Below, one piece after another: positions 34,645-44,630 of a stretch of DNA of 64,000 bases. The notes under the pieces are model-generated. The model saw only the letters and a list, made by a program, of their open reading frames with translations, did no database searches and was not told where the DNA came from. A program made the position numbers and the translations under genes. Every line of letters starts with the position of its first letter. Position 1 is the first letter of the stretch. Source of the DNA: JAWLGZ01 sp041690635 (lineage in GTDB: Bacteria > Pseudomonadota > Gammaproteobacteria > Thiohalomonadales > Thiohalomonadaceae); the NCBI GenBank assembly GCA_041690635.1, contig JAWLGZ010000006.1, positions 1 to 64,000 of the forward strand. Direction: 5' to 3'.

Positions 34645-35645
34645 GACTACGGCGGTTCATTGCCCTGTGGGCGGCGCGTAACCGCGAGTTCCTGCGCGAT
34701 CGGGCCGCGCTCGGCTGGAACGTGATCTTCCCGGTTCTGGTCGTGGCGGGGCTGGCCTTTGCCTTTACCGGTGGGCCGGCGGACCTCTACAAGGTCGGGG
34801 TATTCGGGGCACCGGGGGGCGAACCGCCCGCCTTTCTGGAGACCCGCTATGTGGATTTCATACCGGTCGATGACCTCGGGCGGGCTATCACCCGTGTGGA
34901 GCGGCACCAGTTGGCAATGGTGGTGGACCTCCACGCCCGTCGCTACTGGGTGAACGACACCTCGCCCCAGGGCTACATGGCCGAGCGGGTGCTGCTCGGT
35001 GGCGAGGGGGAGGGCGGTTTCGTCCGCGAAGCGGTGAGCGGCCAGCAGATCCGCTACGTGGACTGGGTGGTCCCCGGCGTACTCGCCATGAACATGATGT
35101 TCAGTGCCCTCTACGGGGTGGGCTACGTGGTGGTGCGCTACCGCAAGAACGGGGTGCTCAAGCGCCTGCGCGCCACGCCGCTGACTGCGTTCGAGTTTCT
35201 GACCGCGCAGGTCGCCTCCCGCCTCTGGCTGCTGCTGGCGGTGACGGCGTTCGTTTATGTCGGTACCGATCTCTTTCTCGGTTTCCCGATGTACGGCGCC
35301 TATTTCGACCTGCTGCTGGTCGCCACCCTGGGCGCTATCAGCATGATCAGCCTCGGGCTGGTGATCGCCTCCCGGCTGGCGAGCGAGGAGCTGGCGGAGG
35401 GGCTGCTGAACCTCATCAGCTGGCCCATGATCTTCCTCTCGGGGGTCTGGTTCTCCCTGGAGGGCGCCCATCCCGCGCTGCAGCAGTTCGCCCTGATCTT
35501 TCCGCTGACACACCTTATCGATGCGGCGCGCGCCATCATGATCGATGGGGCCGGGCTGGTTGAGGTGGCACCGCAACTGGTGGTGCTCACCGTGATGAGC
35601 GCCGTCTTCCTCGCCATCGGCTCCTATCTGTTTCGCTGGGAGTAG
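34641..35645 (+). CDS. ABC-2 type transporter permease
   Basis: A 334-residue membrane protein. After a first helix (WNVIFPVLVVAGLAFAF) comes a periplasmic domain of about 120 residues, then the ABC-2 membrane block starting VPGVLAMNMMFSALYGVGY with five further helices and the conserved FLSGVWFSLEG segment. The ATG overlaps the ATPase stop (ATGA). It forms the transporter with that ATPase. Confidence 0.92.
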   Translation: MRLRRFIALWAARNREFLRDRAALGWNVIFPVLVVAGLAFAFTGGPADLYKVGVFGAPGGEPPAFLETRYVDFIPVDDLGRAITRVERHQLAMVVDLHARRYWVNDTSPQGYMAERVLLGGEGEGGFVREAVSGQQIRYVDWVVPGVLAMNMMFSALYGVGYVVVRYRKNGVLKRLRATPLTAFEFLTAQVASRLWLLLAVTAFVYVGTDLFLGFPMYGAYFDLLLVATLGAISMISLGLVIASRLASEELAEGLLNLISWPMIFLSGVWFSLEGAHPALQQFALIFPLTHLIDAARAIMIDGAGLVEVAPQLVVLTVMSAVFLAIGSYLFRWE

Positions 35646-35733
35646 GTCTGCCCGGCTTTGGTCCGGCTTTTTGGTATCATTGCCCCGCCGCGGCCTGCTG
35701 CACCACTGCGGTGCATTGATGCCCAACACCCTT

Positions 35734-36246
35734 ATGAAACGCTCCCTGATCGCCCTCGTTCTTTTCTGCTCTCTCGCCGCACCCGCCCGGGCGGCCGACA
35801 TCGGCTACGCCTCTTCGCTGGCGGGGCGGATGATGGCGCTGATGTGGGAGGCGATGGTGTGGTTCTTCAGCGGCGTTCCGGCCGGCTACGGCGTACCGGC
35901 GTGGGGTTCCGGCTGGGGGCCTCACGGCCCATCGCCGCAGGGCCTCCACCCCGGCTGGAACTGGTCCTCCGGCCACCTGGCGGAGAGCTACGGGCCGGGT
36001 CCCGTCGGCCTGAACGGGATATGGTACTCGCAGGCCGGGGAGTGGCTCGCGATCGAGGGCGATCGCTTTCGTCTCGGCACCGAAAACCGGGCGGTCGACG
36101 GCCATCTCCGGCTCACCGGCGACCGCATGATTACCCGGGTTGCAGGCTACGATTCCCTTACGGAGTACCGTTTCGCACGTAGCGGCGACCTGCTTGTTCT
36201 CGGCGACCGTTTCGGGCGCACACTCATGTTCCGCCGCGTGCGGTAA
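35734..36246 (+). CDS. Exported protein of unknown function
   Basis: A 170-residue protein with a clear signal peptide (MKRSLIALVLFCSLAAPARA, cleavage before ADIG). The mature part has a second hydrophobic patch (MMALMWEAMVWFFSGVP), a glycine/proline-rich segment and a C-terminal domain (LNGIWYSQAGEWLAIEGDRFRLGTE ... LTGDRMITRVAGYDSLTEYRF) that looks like a beta barrel repeat. The start may be an ATG five codons earlier (35719). No family was recognised. Confidence 0.7.
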   Translation: MKRSLIALVLFCSLAAPARAADIGYASSLAGRMMALMWEAMVWFFSGVPAGYGVPAWGSGWGPHGPSPQGLHPGWNWSSGHLAESYGPGPVGLNGIWYSQAGEWLAIEGDRFRLGTENRAVDGHLRLTGDRMITRVAGYDSLTEYRFARSGDLLVLGDRFGRTLMFRRVR

Positions 36247-36496
36247 CACCCCCGCAATTTTCCTCAATCCTCCCTCTCCGCGTCCGGGGGGCGATGCACC
36301 GATTCACACGCATCGGTCTCGGTATTCGCCCCGTTGCCATCAGGAGTTTTGACTCACGGTGCGTCAATCCGGGGTGGTGCACGTGCAGTGTGGGTGAGGC
36401 GGTGAATCCGGCTGACGAACGTCTGTCGCGAACTGGTCGTTGTCTACACTTATCACCCGAACGGGAGAGCACATCGGGGATGGTGAAATAGCGCTT

Positions 36497-38431
36497 ATGA
36501 CCAACGAGCAAGAACACACCAGATTCGTCGAATCCCTCACTGCGTACACCCGCGAGCACCGGGCACGCCACTGGGAAGGCAACTTTCGTGAGTTCATCGA
36601 GGAGGTCCTTCCAAGGCAGCCGATTGCGCTGGCCCGGACCAGCCATCAGTACATCTGGGACATGCTGCGCTGGCACCAGAGAGAGAGCGGTGTCAACGAG
36701 GAGAGCCAGCCGACGGCGCTCTTTTCCAACGAGCTGTTCGGGGTCGATCAGGCACTCGAACGGGTGGTGGACTACTTCAAGGCCGCGAGTGCCGGATCGG
36801 AGGTGGGGCGCCGCCTGTTGCTGCTGCTCGGTCCACCGTCAGGGGGCAAATCGACCCTGGTGATCCTGCTCAAGCGGGGGCTGGAGGAGTACAGCCACAC
36901 CGATGATGGGGCGGTCTACGGCATCCAGGGCTGCCCGGTACGCGAGTCACCCCTCCATCTGGTGCCGCATACGCTGCGCGGTAACTTTCGGGAGAACTAC
37001 GGCGTCGAGATTCAGGGGCAGCTCTGCCCCTTCTGCAAGGCGCGTCTCGAGCAGGAGTTCGAGGGCGACTTCATGCGCTTCCCGGTGGAGCGGATCTTCC
37101 TGTCGGAGGCCTCCCGCTCCGGTATAGGCACCTATGCCCCGCACGATCCGACCACCGCCGACATCGCCGATCTGGTGGGGTCGGTGGATCTGTCCAAGGT
37201 GGCCGAATACGGCGACGAGGGTGACCCGCGCGCCTGGTCCTGGTCCGGGGCCGTCTATGCGGCGAGCCGCGGTCTGCTGGAGATGATCGAGATCCTGAAG
37301 GTCAAGCGGGAGTTCCTCTACCTGCTCCTGACCTTGACCCAGGAGAAGAACGTCAAGGTGGCGCGCTTCCCGCTCATCTACCTCGACGAGACCATCGTCG
37401 CGCACACCAATCTGGCCGAGTTCAACAAGTTTCTCCAGGAGAAGGAGAATGAGGCGCTGCTCGACCGCATGGTCATCGTGCAGGTCCCCTATACGCTCTC
37501 GTATCGCGACGAGGCGCGCATCTACCAGAAGCTGATCTCCAACGCCTCCGCTTTCCGCGAGGTCCACCTCGATCCCCATGCTCTGCATGTGGTTGCCGTC
37601 TTCGCCATCCTCACCCGCCTGCAGAAGGGGGACCGCGAGGACCTCGACTTCTCCCGCAAGGCGCGGCTCTACGCGGGCGAGGCGGTGGAAGGTCTGTCGG
37701 AATCGGAAACCGAGCGGGTGCGCAAGGAGACCCCCGAGGAGGGGTTGACCGGCGTCAGTCCGCGCTTTGTCATCAACGCCATCTCCAACGCCATCACCCG
37801 CTCCGAGGTGCACAGCCTGACCAGCATGGAGGTGTTGCTCGCACTCAAGGACGCCATCGAGGCGGACGCGAGGATGGAGTCCAAGCAGAAGCGGCAGTGG
37901 ATCGATTTCCTCGTCACCGCCCGCAAGGACTTCTACAACCGATGGGTGAAGGAGGATGTGCACAAGGCGCTCTTCACCTCGTTCGAGGAGGAGGCCCAGA
38001 CACTGCTCGAGAAGTATCTGGATGAGGTGGAGGGTTCTCTCGACCAGCGAGAGATCACCGACCCCATCACCGGCGAGTCGCGGCCGCCCGACGAACGGTT
38101 CATGCGCTCGGTGGAGGAGAAGATCAAGGTCTCCGATTCCGGCAAGAGTTCGTTCCGTCAGGAGGTGGTGCGCAAGGCGATGGTCTCGTTCAAGCGGGGT
38201 GAGAAATTCACCCTCGACAGTCACGCCCGGCTGCATGACGCCATCAAGCAGTACCTGTTTGAGGAGCGGCGCGACGTATTGCGGCTGGTGACCTCCAGCG
38301 CCCGCCCCGACGAAGAGGCACAGCAGAAGATCTCCGCAGTGCAGAAGCGGCTCGTGGACGAGTACGGCTACGACAATCATTCCGCCCGCGAGGCATTGAA
38401 CTACGTCACCACCCTGCTATCACAGGAGTAA
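36497..38431 (+). CDS. prkA: PrkA serine protein kinase (YeaG type)
   Basis: A 644-residue AAA-type kinase with P-loop GPPSGGKSTLVILL near residue 118, a PrkA N-terminal domain, and a C-terminal kinase region rich in EK motifs. Length is that of E. coli YeaG. It is first of prkA-yeaH-spoVR, a set linked to nitrogen or stress survival in gammaproteobacteria. The start is ATG 36497, since homologous N-termini begin here; 36440 GTG is possible. No clear promoter was identified in the 250 bases before it. Confidence 0.95.
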   Translation: MTNEQEHTRFVESLTAYTREHRARHWEGNFREFIEEVLPRQPIALARTSHQYIWDMLRWHQRESGVNEESQPTALFSNELFGVDQALERVVDYFKAASAGSEVGRRLLLLLGPPSGGKSTLVILLKRGLEEYSHTDDGAVYGIQGCPVRESPLHLVPHTLRGNFRENYGVEIQGQLCPFCKARLEQEFEGDFMRFPVERIFLSEASRSGIGTYAPHDPTTADIADLVGSVDLSKVAEYGDEGDPRAWSWSGAVYAASRGLLEMIEILKVKREFLYLLLTLTQEKNVKVARFPLIYLDETIVAHTNLAEFNKFLQEKENEALLDRMVIVQVPYTLSYRDEARIYQKLISNASAFREVHLDPHALHVVAVFAILTRLQKGDREDLDFSRKARLYAGEAVEGLSESETERVRKETPEEGLTGVSPRFVINAISNAITRSEVHSLTSMEVLLALKDAIEADARMESKQKRQWIDFLVTARKDFYNRWVKEDVHKALFTSFEEEAQTLLEKYLDEVEGSLDQREITDPITGESRPPDERFMRSVEEKIKVSDSGKSSFRQEVVRKAMVSFKRGEKFTLDSHARLHDAIKQYLFEERRDVLRLVTSSARPDEEAQQKISAVQKRLVDEYGYDNHSAREALNYVTTLLSQE

Positions 38432-38527
38432 GTGCGAGTGGAAGTGCGGCCGTACCCGCGCGGCGGGTAGGTGTAAGGGTTGCGCTTTCACGACAGTCAC
38501 CACGCGACGGGTGAGGAGTGGCCGACG

Positions 38528-39712
38528 ATGGATATGTCCGGCAGCGATAATCCGACCACCGGCAGCCAGAATCGCCGCTGGTACGATCTCTTCTCCCGCG
38601 GTAGCCGCGACTGGCTCCGCCACAACGACAAGGTGCGGGAGGCGGTCCGGCGGCGGATCATGGATCTGGCCAACGAGGCCGACGTCATCAGTGGCGGCGC
38701 CGACCGCACCGTACATGTGCCGGTCCGCTTTCTCGAACACTACCGTTTCCGTCTCAGCGAGGAGGGGGAGCGCAGCGGCGTCGGCCAGGGCGAGGTGGAG
38801 GCCGGTGACGAGCTGCGTCCCGGACAGTCGGGAGAGGGCGGTGGCAAGGGCGCGAGTGGCAGCGGCGAGGGCGGACTCGAGTTCGTGCTCGAGTTCAAGG
38901 TCGACGACATTGTCGACTGGCTCTGGGAAGAGCTCAGCCTCCCCAATCTCAAGCCGAAGAGCGGCGGTCTCGAGGACGAGGAGTTTACCCGAGAGGGGTG
39001 GGACAAACGGGGCGCCCGCGCCCGGCTCGATCGCCGTCGCTCGCTGAAAGAGGCGATCAAACGGCGTTCGGTCCAGCCCGGGGGGCCGGCCTTCACCAAT
39101 GACGACCTGCGCTTCCGCCAGCTGGTGCGCCGTCCGCGGCCGAGTACACGCGCCGTGGTCTTCTTTGCCATGGATGTCTCCTCAAGCGTCACGGAAAAAG
39201 AGCGGCGACTGGCAAAGACCTTCTTTTTCTGGGCGCTCCAGGGACTGCGCCGCCAGTACAAACGCATCGAGACGGTGTTCATTGCCCACACCGTTCGCGC
39301 CTGGGAGTTCCCCGAAGAGGAGTTCTTTCAGGTCCGCGCCCAGGGTGGAACGGTTGCCTCCACCGCACTCAACAAGATCCTCGACATCGTCGACGAACGC
39401 TTCGAGCCGGCCCAATACAACATCTACGCCTTCTATGCTTCCGACGGTGAGAACTTCCGTGACGATCGGGAGCCTGCACTCGAGGCGATGAACCGCCTGG
39501 CGGATATGGTCAACTACATGGGCTACCTGGAGACCGGTCTCAACGTCCTCACCGACTACGAGACGGAGACCGCGCGCCTGTTCGGTCGGTTGCGGTTGGC
39601 AGGCAAGCCGGTAGCGACCTATCCCCTGTCGAAAGAGGATCATGTCTGGGCGGCGATTCGCCACTTCTTCCAGCAGCAGGCCGAACCCGAAACCGAACAG
39701 GTGACCCGGTGA
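38528..39712 (+). CDS. yeaH: YeaH/YhbH (DUF444) protein with VWA-like fold
   Basis: A 394-residue protein of DUF444. It has a variable Gly-rich linker (residues 80-125, GEGGGKGASGSGEGG) and a C-terminal von Willebrand A-type domain whose metal motif is MDVSSSVTEKE. It works with PrkA and SpoVR, being consistently linked to both. GAGGAG is nine bases before the ATG, and it overlaps spoVR by four bases. Confidence 0.93.
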   Translation: MDMSGSDNPTTGSQNRRWYDLFSRGSRDWLRHNDKVREAVRRRIMDLANEADVISGGADRTVHVPVRFLEHYRFRLSEEGERSGVGQGEVEAGDELRPGQSGEGGGKGASGSGEGGLEFVLEFKVDDIVDWLWEELSLPNLKPKSGGLEDEEFTREGWDKRGARARLDRRRSLKEAIKRRSVQPGGPAFTNDDLRFRQLVRRPRPSTRAVVFFAMDVSSSVTEKERRLAKTFFFWALQGLRRQYKRIETVFIAHTVRAWEFPEEEFFQVRAQGGTVASTALNKILDIVDERFEPAQYNIYAFYASDGENFRDDREPALEAMNRLADMVNYMGYLETGLNVLTDYETETARLFGRLRLAGKPVATYPLSKEDHVWAAIRHFFQQQAEPETEQVTR

Positions 39713-41091
39713 ACAGCGAGAGCCAGCTCGATGAGTATCGTCTCGCCCTCGAGGCCAGCGCACGGGAGGCGGGCCTCGACTTCTGGCCGGTGGAGTTCGA
39801 GGTCGTCCCCCCGGCCTTCATGATGGAGGTCTCCGTCTACGGCTTGCCGGTGCGGATGCCCCACTGGTCGTTCGGTGTTCGCTATATCTACCAGCTGGTG
39901 CAGCACCGTATGGGCAACTCGAAGATCTTCGAGGTGGTCTATCCGGGCAATCCGGGGCGCGCCTATCTGGCGAATACCAACACGGTGGAGGAGAACACGC
40001 TGGTGATCGCCCACGTGTTGGGCCATGCCGACTTCTCCCGCAACAACCTGCTGTTTCGCCGCAGCCAGGAGGAGGTGGGCTATCACATCGTCGAGCAGGC
40101 CGCCGCCCACGCGCAGCAGATCACCGATGCGATGGAGGATCACGGCCAGGCGGCGGTGGAACGGATTCTCGACGTAGCGCTGGCGCTGGAGCAGCACATC
40201 GATCCGCACAAGGGGCTGCGCCGGCCCCCCTACCCGGAATATGAAGAGGAGCAGGTGTTCGAGCGCGGCGAGTTCCAGCGGCGTTTCGAGGCGCTGGAGC
40301 AGGAGCCGCCGCTCGAGGAGGCAGGTGCGCGTCGACGGCGGTTGCCGTTACCCCCCTATCCCGAGCAGGACCTGCTCTGGTTTATCGCCAACCATGCGCC
40401 GGATATGGAGGGGTGGGAGCGGGACATCTTTCTGGCGGTGCGTGAGGAGTCGTTCTACTTCCAGCCGATTTTCGCCTGCCAGATCATGAACGAGGGGTGG
40501 GCCTCCTACTGGCACGCACGGCTGCTGCGGGATGCCGATTTCCTGCCGTCGGATCTCTACCTGCAGGCGGTGAAAACCCACTCGGACGTTGTGCGCCCCT
40601 ATGCCGGTCAGCGGCAGGTTGCGCTCCAGCTGAACCCCTATCATCTTGGGTTCTCGATGTGGGAGCGGATCATCAAGGAGCAGGGACTGGACGCGGCGCG
40701 CCGCATCCGCGAGGAGGAGGACGACTTCGGCTTCATCCGCAACTACCTGACCGAGGAACTCGCCCGCGAGCTGAACCTGTTCGAATACGATGTGCGTCGC
40801 GACGGACAGATCACCGTCAACGATGCCGATATCAACGATATCCGTGAGCAGATCCTGGCGCCCAAGTTCAACTTCGGTGCGCCCCGGGTCGCCGTCGCAT
40901 CGGTGGAACAGGATGGCTCACTCATTCTGCAGCACGACTACCAGACCGACACCCGCGGCCTTGACCTGGTGCGTTCCCAGAAGGTGCTGGAGTACATCGG
41001 CAGCGTGTGGCGCCGGCCCGTACTCCTCCACACAGTGGACGCCCGCGGCGAGGAGCGTGTCCTCAAGTACGGGACGATTGAGAAGAGATAG
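39709..41091 (+). CDS. SpoVR family protein
   Basis: A 460-residue protein of the SpoVR family (E. coli YcgB). It has the family's conserved core: WPVEFEVVPPAFMMEVSVYGLPVRMPHWSFG and IYQLVQHRMGNSKIFEVVYPGNPGRAYL. ATG-independent start GTG overlaps the yeaH stop (GTGA). The role is unknown in nonsporing bacteria, but the co-operonic link to PrkA/YeaH is strong. A TGGTCGG array follows 13 bases after its stop. Confidence 0.94.
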   Translation: MNSESQLDEYRLALEASAREAGLDFWPVEFEVVPPAFMMEVSVYGLPVRMPHWSFGVRYIYQLVQHRMGNSKIFEVVYPGNPGRAYLANTNTVEENTLVIAHVLGHADFSRNNLLFRRSQEEVGYHIVEQAAAHAQQITDAMEDHGQAAVERILDVALALEQHIDPHKGLRRPPYPEYEEEQVFERGEFQRRFEALEQEPPLEEAGARRRRLPLPPYPEQDLLWFIANHAPDMEGWERDIFLAVREESFYFQPIFACQIMNEGWASYWHARLLRDADFLPSDLYLQAVKTHSDVVRPYAGQRQVALQLNPYHLGFSMWERIIKEQGLDAARRIREEEDDFGFIRNYLTEELARELNLFEYDVRRDGQITVNDADINDIREQILAPKFNFGAPRVAVASVEQDGSLILQHDYQTDTRGLDLVRSQKVLEYIGSVWRRPVLLHTVDARGEERVLKYGTIEKR

Positions 41092-41103
41092 GTCACGGTC
41101 GTT

Positions 41104-41159
41104 AGTCGGTGGTCGGTGGTCGGTGGTCGGTAGTCGGTGGTCGGTAGTCGGTGGTCGGT
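41104..41159 (+). repeat. Heptanucleotide array (GGTCGGT/AGTCGGT)n
   Basis: Eight 7-base units, with AGTCGGT and GGTCGGT alternating irregularly, lie between spoVR and the RibD-like gene. It is the same unit, in the same orientation relative to the preceding gene, as the array at positions 1-98. Confidence 0.95.
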
Positions 41160-41182
41160 GGCTTCCGCACTATGCTTTTCGT

Positions 41183-42028
41183 ATGGCGCCGCACGGGGTT
41201 CACCGTTTCTATCCGCCATCGGATCGGGCGCACTCGCTGGAAGGGTGCTATCTCGCCCACGACCTGCGTACCCGGGCGGATGACAACCGCCCTTTCATCT
41301 ACACCAACTTCATCGCCAGTATCGACGGACGCATCGCCGATCGCGATCCGGTCACCCGCCGAAAAAGGGTGCCCCCGCTGATCGCCAATCCGCGTGACTG
41401 GCGCCTCTATATGGAATTGGCAGCCCAGGCCGACGTTGTCCTGACCACTGCCAACCATCTGCACGCGATTGCCAGCGGCCGTTCTGACCTGTTCCTCGAA
41501 TCGGCGAAAAATGCCGATCTGCGCCGGTGGCGCCTCGCCCGGGGGCTCTCCGCACATCCCAAACTCGCGGTGATCACCCGGCGGCTGGATCTCCCGGTTG
41601 TGCAGCTGCGTGAGCGGGCACCGGAGGTGCTGGCAGTGACGGGCGCAGGTGCCGACGGAAAAAAAGCCGCGGAGCTGGCGCGTCAGGGGATTGAAGTCCT
41701 AGTGGCTGGCGCCGCCGCCGAGGTGGAGGGGAAGCACCTCATCAAGGCGCTTGTGAACCGTGGGTTGCGGGTGATCTGCTCGGTATGTGGGCCAACGGTG
41801 TTACAGGTGCTGCTGGCCGGGAATCTACTCGACCGGATCTATCTCACGCTGGTCCTGCGCCTGCTCGGCGAGCGCGGAACCGACGGTCTGGTGCGGGAGT
41901 GGTACGGAGACCATCGCGGTTTCGCCCTGCACGAGCTTTATTACGACCATGCGGGGGCGAACGGTACCGGGCAGCTGTTCATCAGTCTGGAAAGACAGAT
42001 AGCGGCAAGTGGCAAGTCACCGGTGTAA
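41183..42028 (+). CDS. RibD C-terminal (pyrimidine reductase) domain protein
   Basis: A 281-residue stand-alone RibD reductase domain of dihydrofolate reductase fold. It shows IYTNFIASIDGRIAD at the start, the cofactor region ADVVLTTANHLHAI and the end VNRGLRVICSVCGPTVLQVLLAGNLLDRIYLTLVLRLLG. It may use NADPH on a 5-amino-uracil-type substrate or be a related reductase; without the deaminase half it is not the main RibD. It starts at the ATG immediately after the heptamer array. Confidence 0.85.
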   Translation: MAPHGVHRFYPPSDRAHSLEGCYLAHDLRTRADDNRPFIYTNFIASIDGRIADRDPVTRRKRVPPLIANPRDWRLYMELAAQADVVLTTANHLHAIASGRSDLFLESAKNADLRRWRLARGLSAHPKLAVITRRLDLPVVQLRERAPEVLAVTGAGADGKKAAELARQGIEVLVAGAAAEVEGKHLIKALVNRGLRVICSVCGPTVLQVLLAGNLLDRIYLTLVLRLLGERGTDGLVREWYGDHRGFALHELYYDHAGANGTGQLFISLERQIAASGKSPV

Positions 42029-42055
42029 AGCAGGTATTCTCTTGCCACTTGTCCC

Positions 42056-43498
42056 TCATGCCGGCGGGGCGCCCTTATGCCCCAGATTGGCGCCTTGGCG
42101 CAGCAGTTCGCGCTGGATGTCGGAGACCGCCACCTCGCGGGCCACACGTCGGCGGGCGGCGGCAAGTGCGGCGGTGACACCTGCAGCCTGGCCGACGGCC
42201 ATGGATACCGGCATGACACGGTAGGAGGAGTGCGCTTCGTGGCTGCCCGAGATGCAACGGCCGGCCACCAACAAACCGTTTACCCCCTTGGGGATCAGAC
42301 AGCGCAGCGGGATGTCGTAGGATTCGCCAGGCGGCAGGCGACGAAAATAGGTGCCGGTGCCCTGCGGGTTGTGGACGTCGATCGGATAGGTGTTGCGCGC
42401 GATGACATCAGGGAACTTACGGGCGGAGAGCACATCCTTCTCCACCAGCCGATACTCACCGATGATCCGCCGTGTCTCCCTGACACCCACATGCATGCCG
42501 CTCTGCAGGACATGGGCCTTTTCGAATCCGGGCACGTAGCGGCGCAGGAACAGGGCGATCTGCCGCATCTGCCGGCGACTGATCCACTCGGCATAGGTGA
42601 GGTCCCACACATCGGTGCCCAGCACGCGGTCCGGGCGGGTTACACGGGTACAGTTCGCCACCAGTTCACGCTCGCGCAGGGTGGCAAACAGCAGGATGTC
42701 CTCGCGCGGAAGGTCCAGTTCACCCGCGGCGGTCGCCTCCTTGATCAAGTTCCAAAGACCGTGTACGCCGCGCCACTGATCCGGATGTTGCTTTACATAG
42801 CCCTCGAAGGCAGCGCGCTCGAACTCGCCGATGCGGAACATCAGCGTCATCGGCTGCACCAGTCCGTCGCTCTCGCGGCCGACCTCATAAGGCGCTCCGG
42901 CAAGGACGGCGACGTCGCCGTCTCCGGTACAGTCCACCGTCGTTCGCGCACGCACCACCACCGGCCCCGATTTGGTCTCGAAGACCGCTCCGCGCACCTC
43001 CCCGTTCTCGGTCACGACATCGCTGGCGAAGGCGTGAAACAGGAAGCGGACCCCGGCCTTGTCCACCATCTCCATCGCCACCTGCTTGAACAGTTCGGCG
43101 TCGAAGGGGGTGGTAAACCCGGTCTCCAGCGAGGGTTGAATGGCGCCACCCAGTTCGACCAGGCGTGCAATAAAGCGGCGTACCAGACCGGCGAGTACCG
43201 GTTCACCGGGACCGTGATCGGTCGGCAGCATGCTCAGCGCGCCGAATACCTCCCGCTGCGGATGTTCGGTGTAGAAGGACATCCACGGCATCACCAGCGC
43301 GGCGGTGGCGTTGCCGCCGAGGAACCCGTACCGTTCCGCCAGAACCACATTGGCACCCGCACTGGCGGCGCCGATCGCAGCACCGATTCCCGCCGGCCCA
43401 CCGCCGACCACGAGTACGTCCGCATTGGCCGCGACCGTGGCGGTTCGCGGGGCGAGTTCAATCGATTCCGGGTTGGGAGGACGGGCAAGTGCCGGCAT
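42056..43498 (-). CDS. FAD-dependent oxidoreductase (FAD_oxidored family)
   Basis: A 480-residue flavoprotein with the dinucleotide motif VLVVGGGPAGIGAAIGAASAGANVVLAE and later DCTGDGDVAVLAG. The C-terminal region RCISGSHEAHSSYRVMPVSMAVGQAAGVTAALA is the standard flavin-binding end of this family (PF12831). The N-terminus precedes the Rossmann fold by 28 residues. The substrate is unknown. It starts one base beyond the CsaB stop, so the two are probably one operon. Its stop faces the RibD-like gene. Confidence 0.88.
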   Translation of the reverse strand: MPALARPPNPESIELAPRTATVAANADVLVVGGGPAGIGAAIGAASAGANVVLAERYGFLGGNATAALVMPWMSFYTEHPQREVFGALSMLPTDHGPGEPVLAGLVRRFIARLVELGGAIQPSLETGFTTPFDAELFKQVAMEMVDKAGVRFLFHAFASDVVTENGEVRGAVFETKSGPVVVRARTTVDCTGDGDVAVLAGAPYEVGRESDGLVQPMTLMFRIGEFERAAFEGYVKQHPDQWRGVHGLWNLIKEATAAGELDLPREDILLFATLRERELVANCTRVTRPDRVLGTDVWDLTYAEWISRRQMRQIALFLRRYVPGFEKAHVLQSGMHVGVRETRRIIGEYRLVEKDVLSARKFPDVIARNTYPIDVHNPQGTGTYFRRLPPGESYDIPLRCLIPKGVNGLLVAGRCISGSHEAHSSYRVMPVSMAVGQAAGVTAALAAARRRVAREVAVSDIQRELLRQGANLGHKGAPPA

Positions 43499-43499
43499 G

Positions 43500-44630
43500 T
43501 TACGGGTGTCTCTGTGAGCGCTCTATCAGCAGGTTGGCCAATATCTGATTGGTCTCCGCCGCATTTCGTTTTAGCGGTGGAAGCGCCCGCTGCACGCGGC
43601 CCAGCAGTGAGCGGCGGTGGTCCCAGGAGTTGTCGATGTGCGCGATGAGTCGCCCGGCATTGACCTGATGGAGCGGCGGTGTTTCGAGCCCGAGCGTATC
43701 GAGGAAACCACGCACCTTCTCTGCATAGGGAAGCGCCACGAACGGTACGCCCGCCAGAGCGGCGAAGATCAGAAAGTGCAGCCGCATACCGACGGCAAGA
43801 CCCAGGTGGCGCATCAGGGTAATCATCTGTCCGGGTGTGTATTCGCCCTTGAGCACCGAGGCGCGCCGGGCACGAAGCATCTGTGCAATCACCGCATGAC
43901 TGTGTTGCAGATCACCGCGTTCAAACGGGATAAACAGGATATCGGCGTTGAAACGATCCACCATGAAGTCGGCTGCGTTCGCCATGACGGCATGGTAGGA
44001 GTCCTGGTTGATGTCAGGCGCAGCGCCACCTGGCTCCCGTACCGACATCCCCACCAGGAGCTGGCCTTCAATTCCCTCCTTTTTGAGTGCCTGCGTCGAT
44101 AGAGGTTCGGCTTGAAGCAGGACCGCCGGGTCGGCCGTCACCCGAATCTCCGCATGGACGCCGAGCTCCTCCAGGAGGGCTTGAGCGCGGCGTTCCCGGA
44201 CAGTAATCAGTGCGGCGCCGTCCAGTGCCTGGCGCACCGCCTCGCGTGACTCACGTCCATCCAGCGGTCCGGCACTCACGGCATAGACCATCACCGGGAT
44301 GCCACGCTCCTCGGCGATCAGTACTTCGCGCAGGAACGTGCGTGCCTCGCTGTCGAACAGTATGCCGCCGCCCCCGAGCACAAGTAGATTGAGGCGCTCC
44401 ACCTCTCGGGTGACCTCGGCGCGGGAGAGTTGGCGGACAGCAATTGCCCGTTCAACACCGTGCCGTTTCAGGGTGTCCGCCGGATCACGGGAGAACACGG
44501 TGACCTCCGCCGCCGGCAGTGACTTTCTCAGTTGTGCAAGGATGCTTTGGAGGATGGCCTCGTCACCCAGATTGAGCCCCCCGTAGGAGCCTACGATTCC
44601 GACGCGAAACGGTGACTTTGGGGTGGTCAT
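43500..44630 (-). CDS. csaB: CsaB-family polysaccharide pyruvyl transferase
   Basis: A 376-residue enzyme that ketal-links pyruvate from PEP to cell-surface sugars. The N-terminal VGIVGSYGGLNLGDEAILQS and LVLGGGGILFDSE, and the C-terminal GMRLHFLIFAALAGVPFVALPYAEKV, whose RLH is the conserved active-site stretch, are all present. It could modify cell-wall glycans that retain S-layer-type proteins. Its target and the meaning of the FAD oxidoreductase partner are unknown. Confidence 0.88.
   Translation of the reverse strand: MTTPKSPFRVGIVGSYGGLNLGDEAILQSILAQLRKSLPAAEVTVFSRDPADTLKRHGVERAIAVRQLSRAEVTREVERLNLLVLGGGGILFDSEARTFLREVLIAEERGIPVMVYAVSAGPLDGRESREAVRQALDGAALITVRERRAQALLEELGVHAEIRVTADPAVLLQAEPLSTQALKKEGIEGQLLVGMSVREPGGAAPDINQDSYHAVMANAADFMVDRFNADILFIPFERGDLQHSHAVIAQMLRARRASVLKGEYTPGQMITLMRHLGLAVGMRLHFLIFAALAGVPFVALPYAEKVRGFLDTLGLETPPLHQVNAGRLIAHIDNSWDHRRSLLGRVQRALPPLKRNAAETNQILANLLIERSQRHP

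Noticed and set aside
36370..36400. Sigma-54 promoter before prkA
   Set aside because: A GG-N10-GC spacing exists (GGGGTGGTGCACGTGCA), but the bases around both elements fit the consensus poorly.
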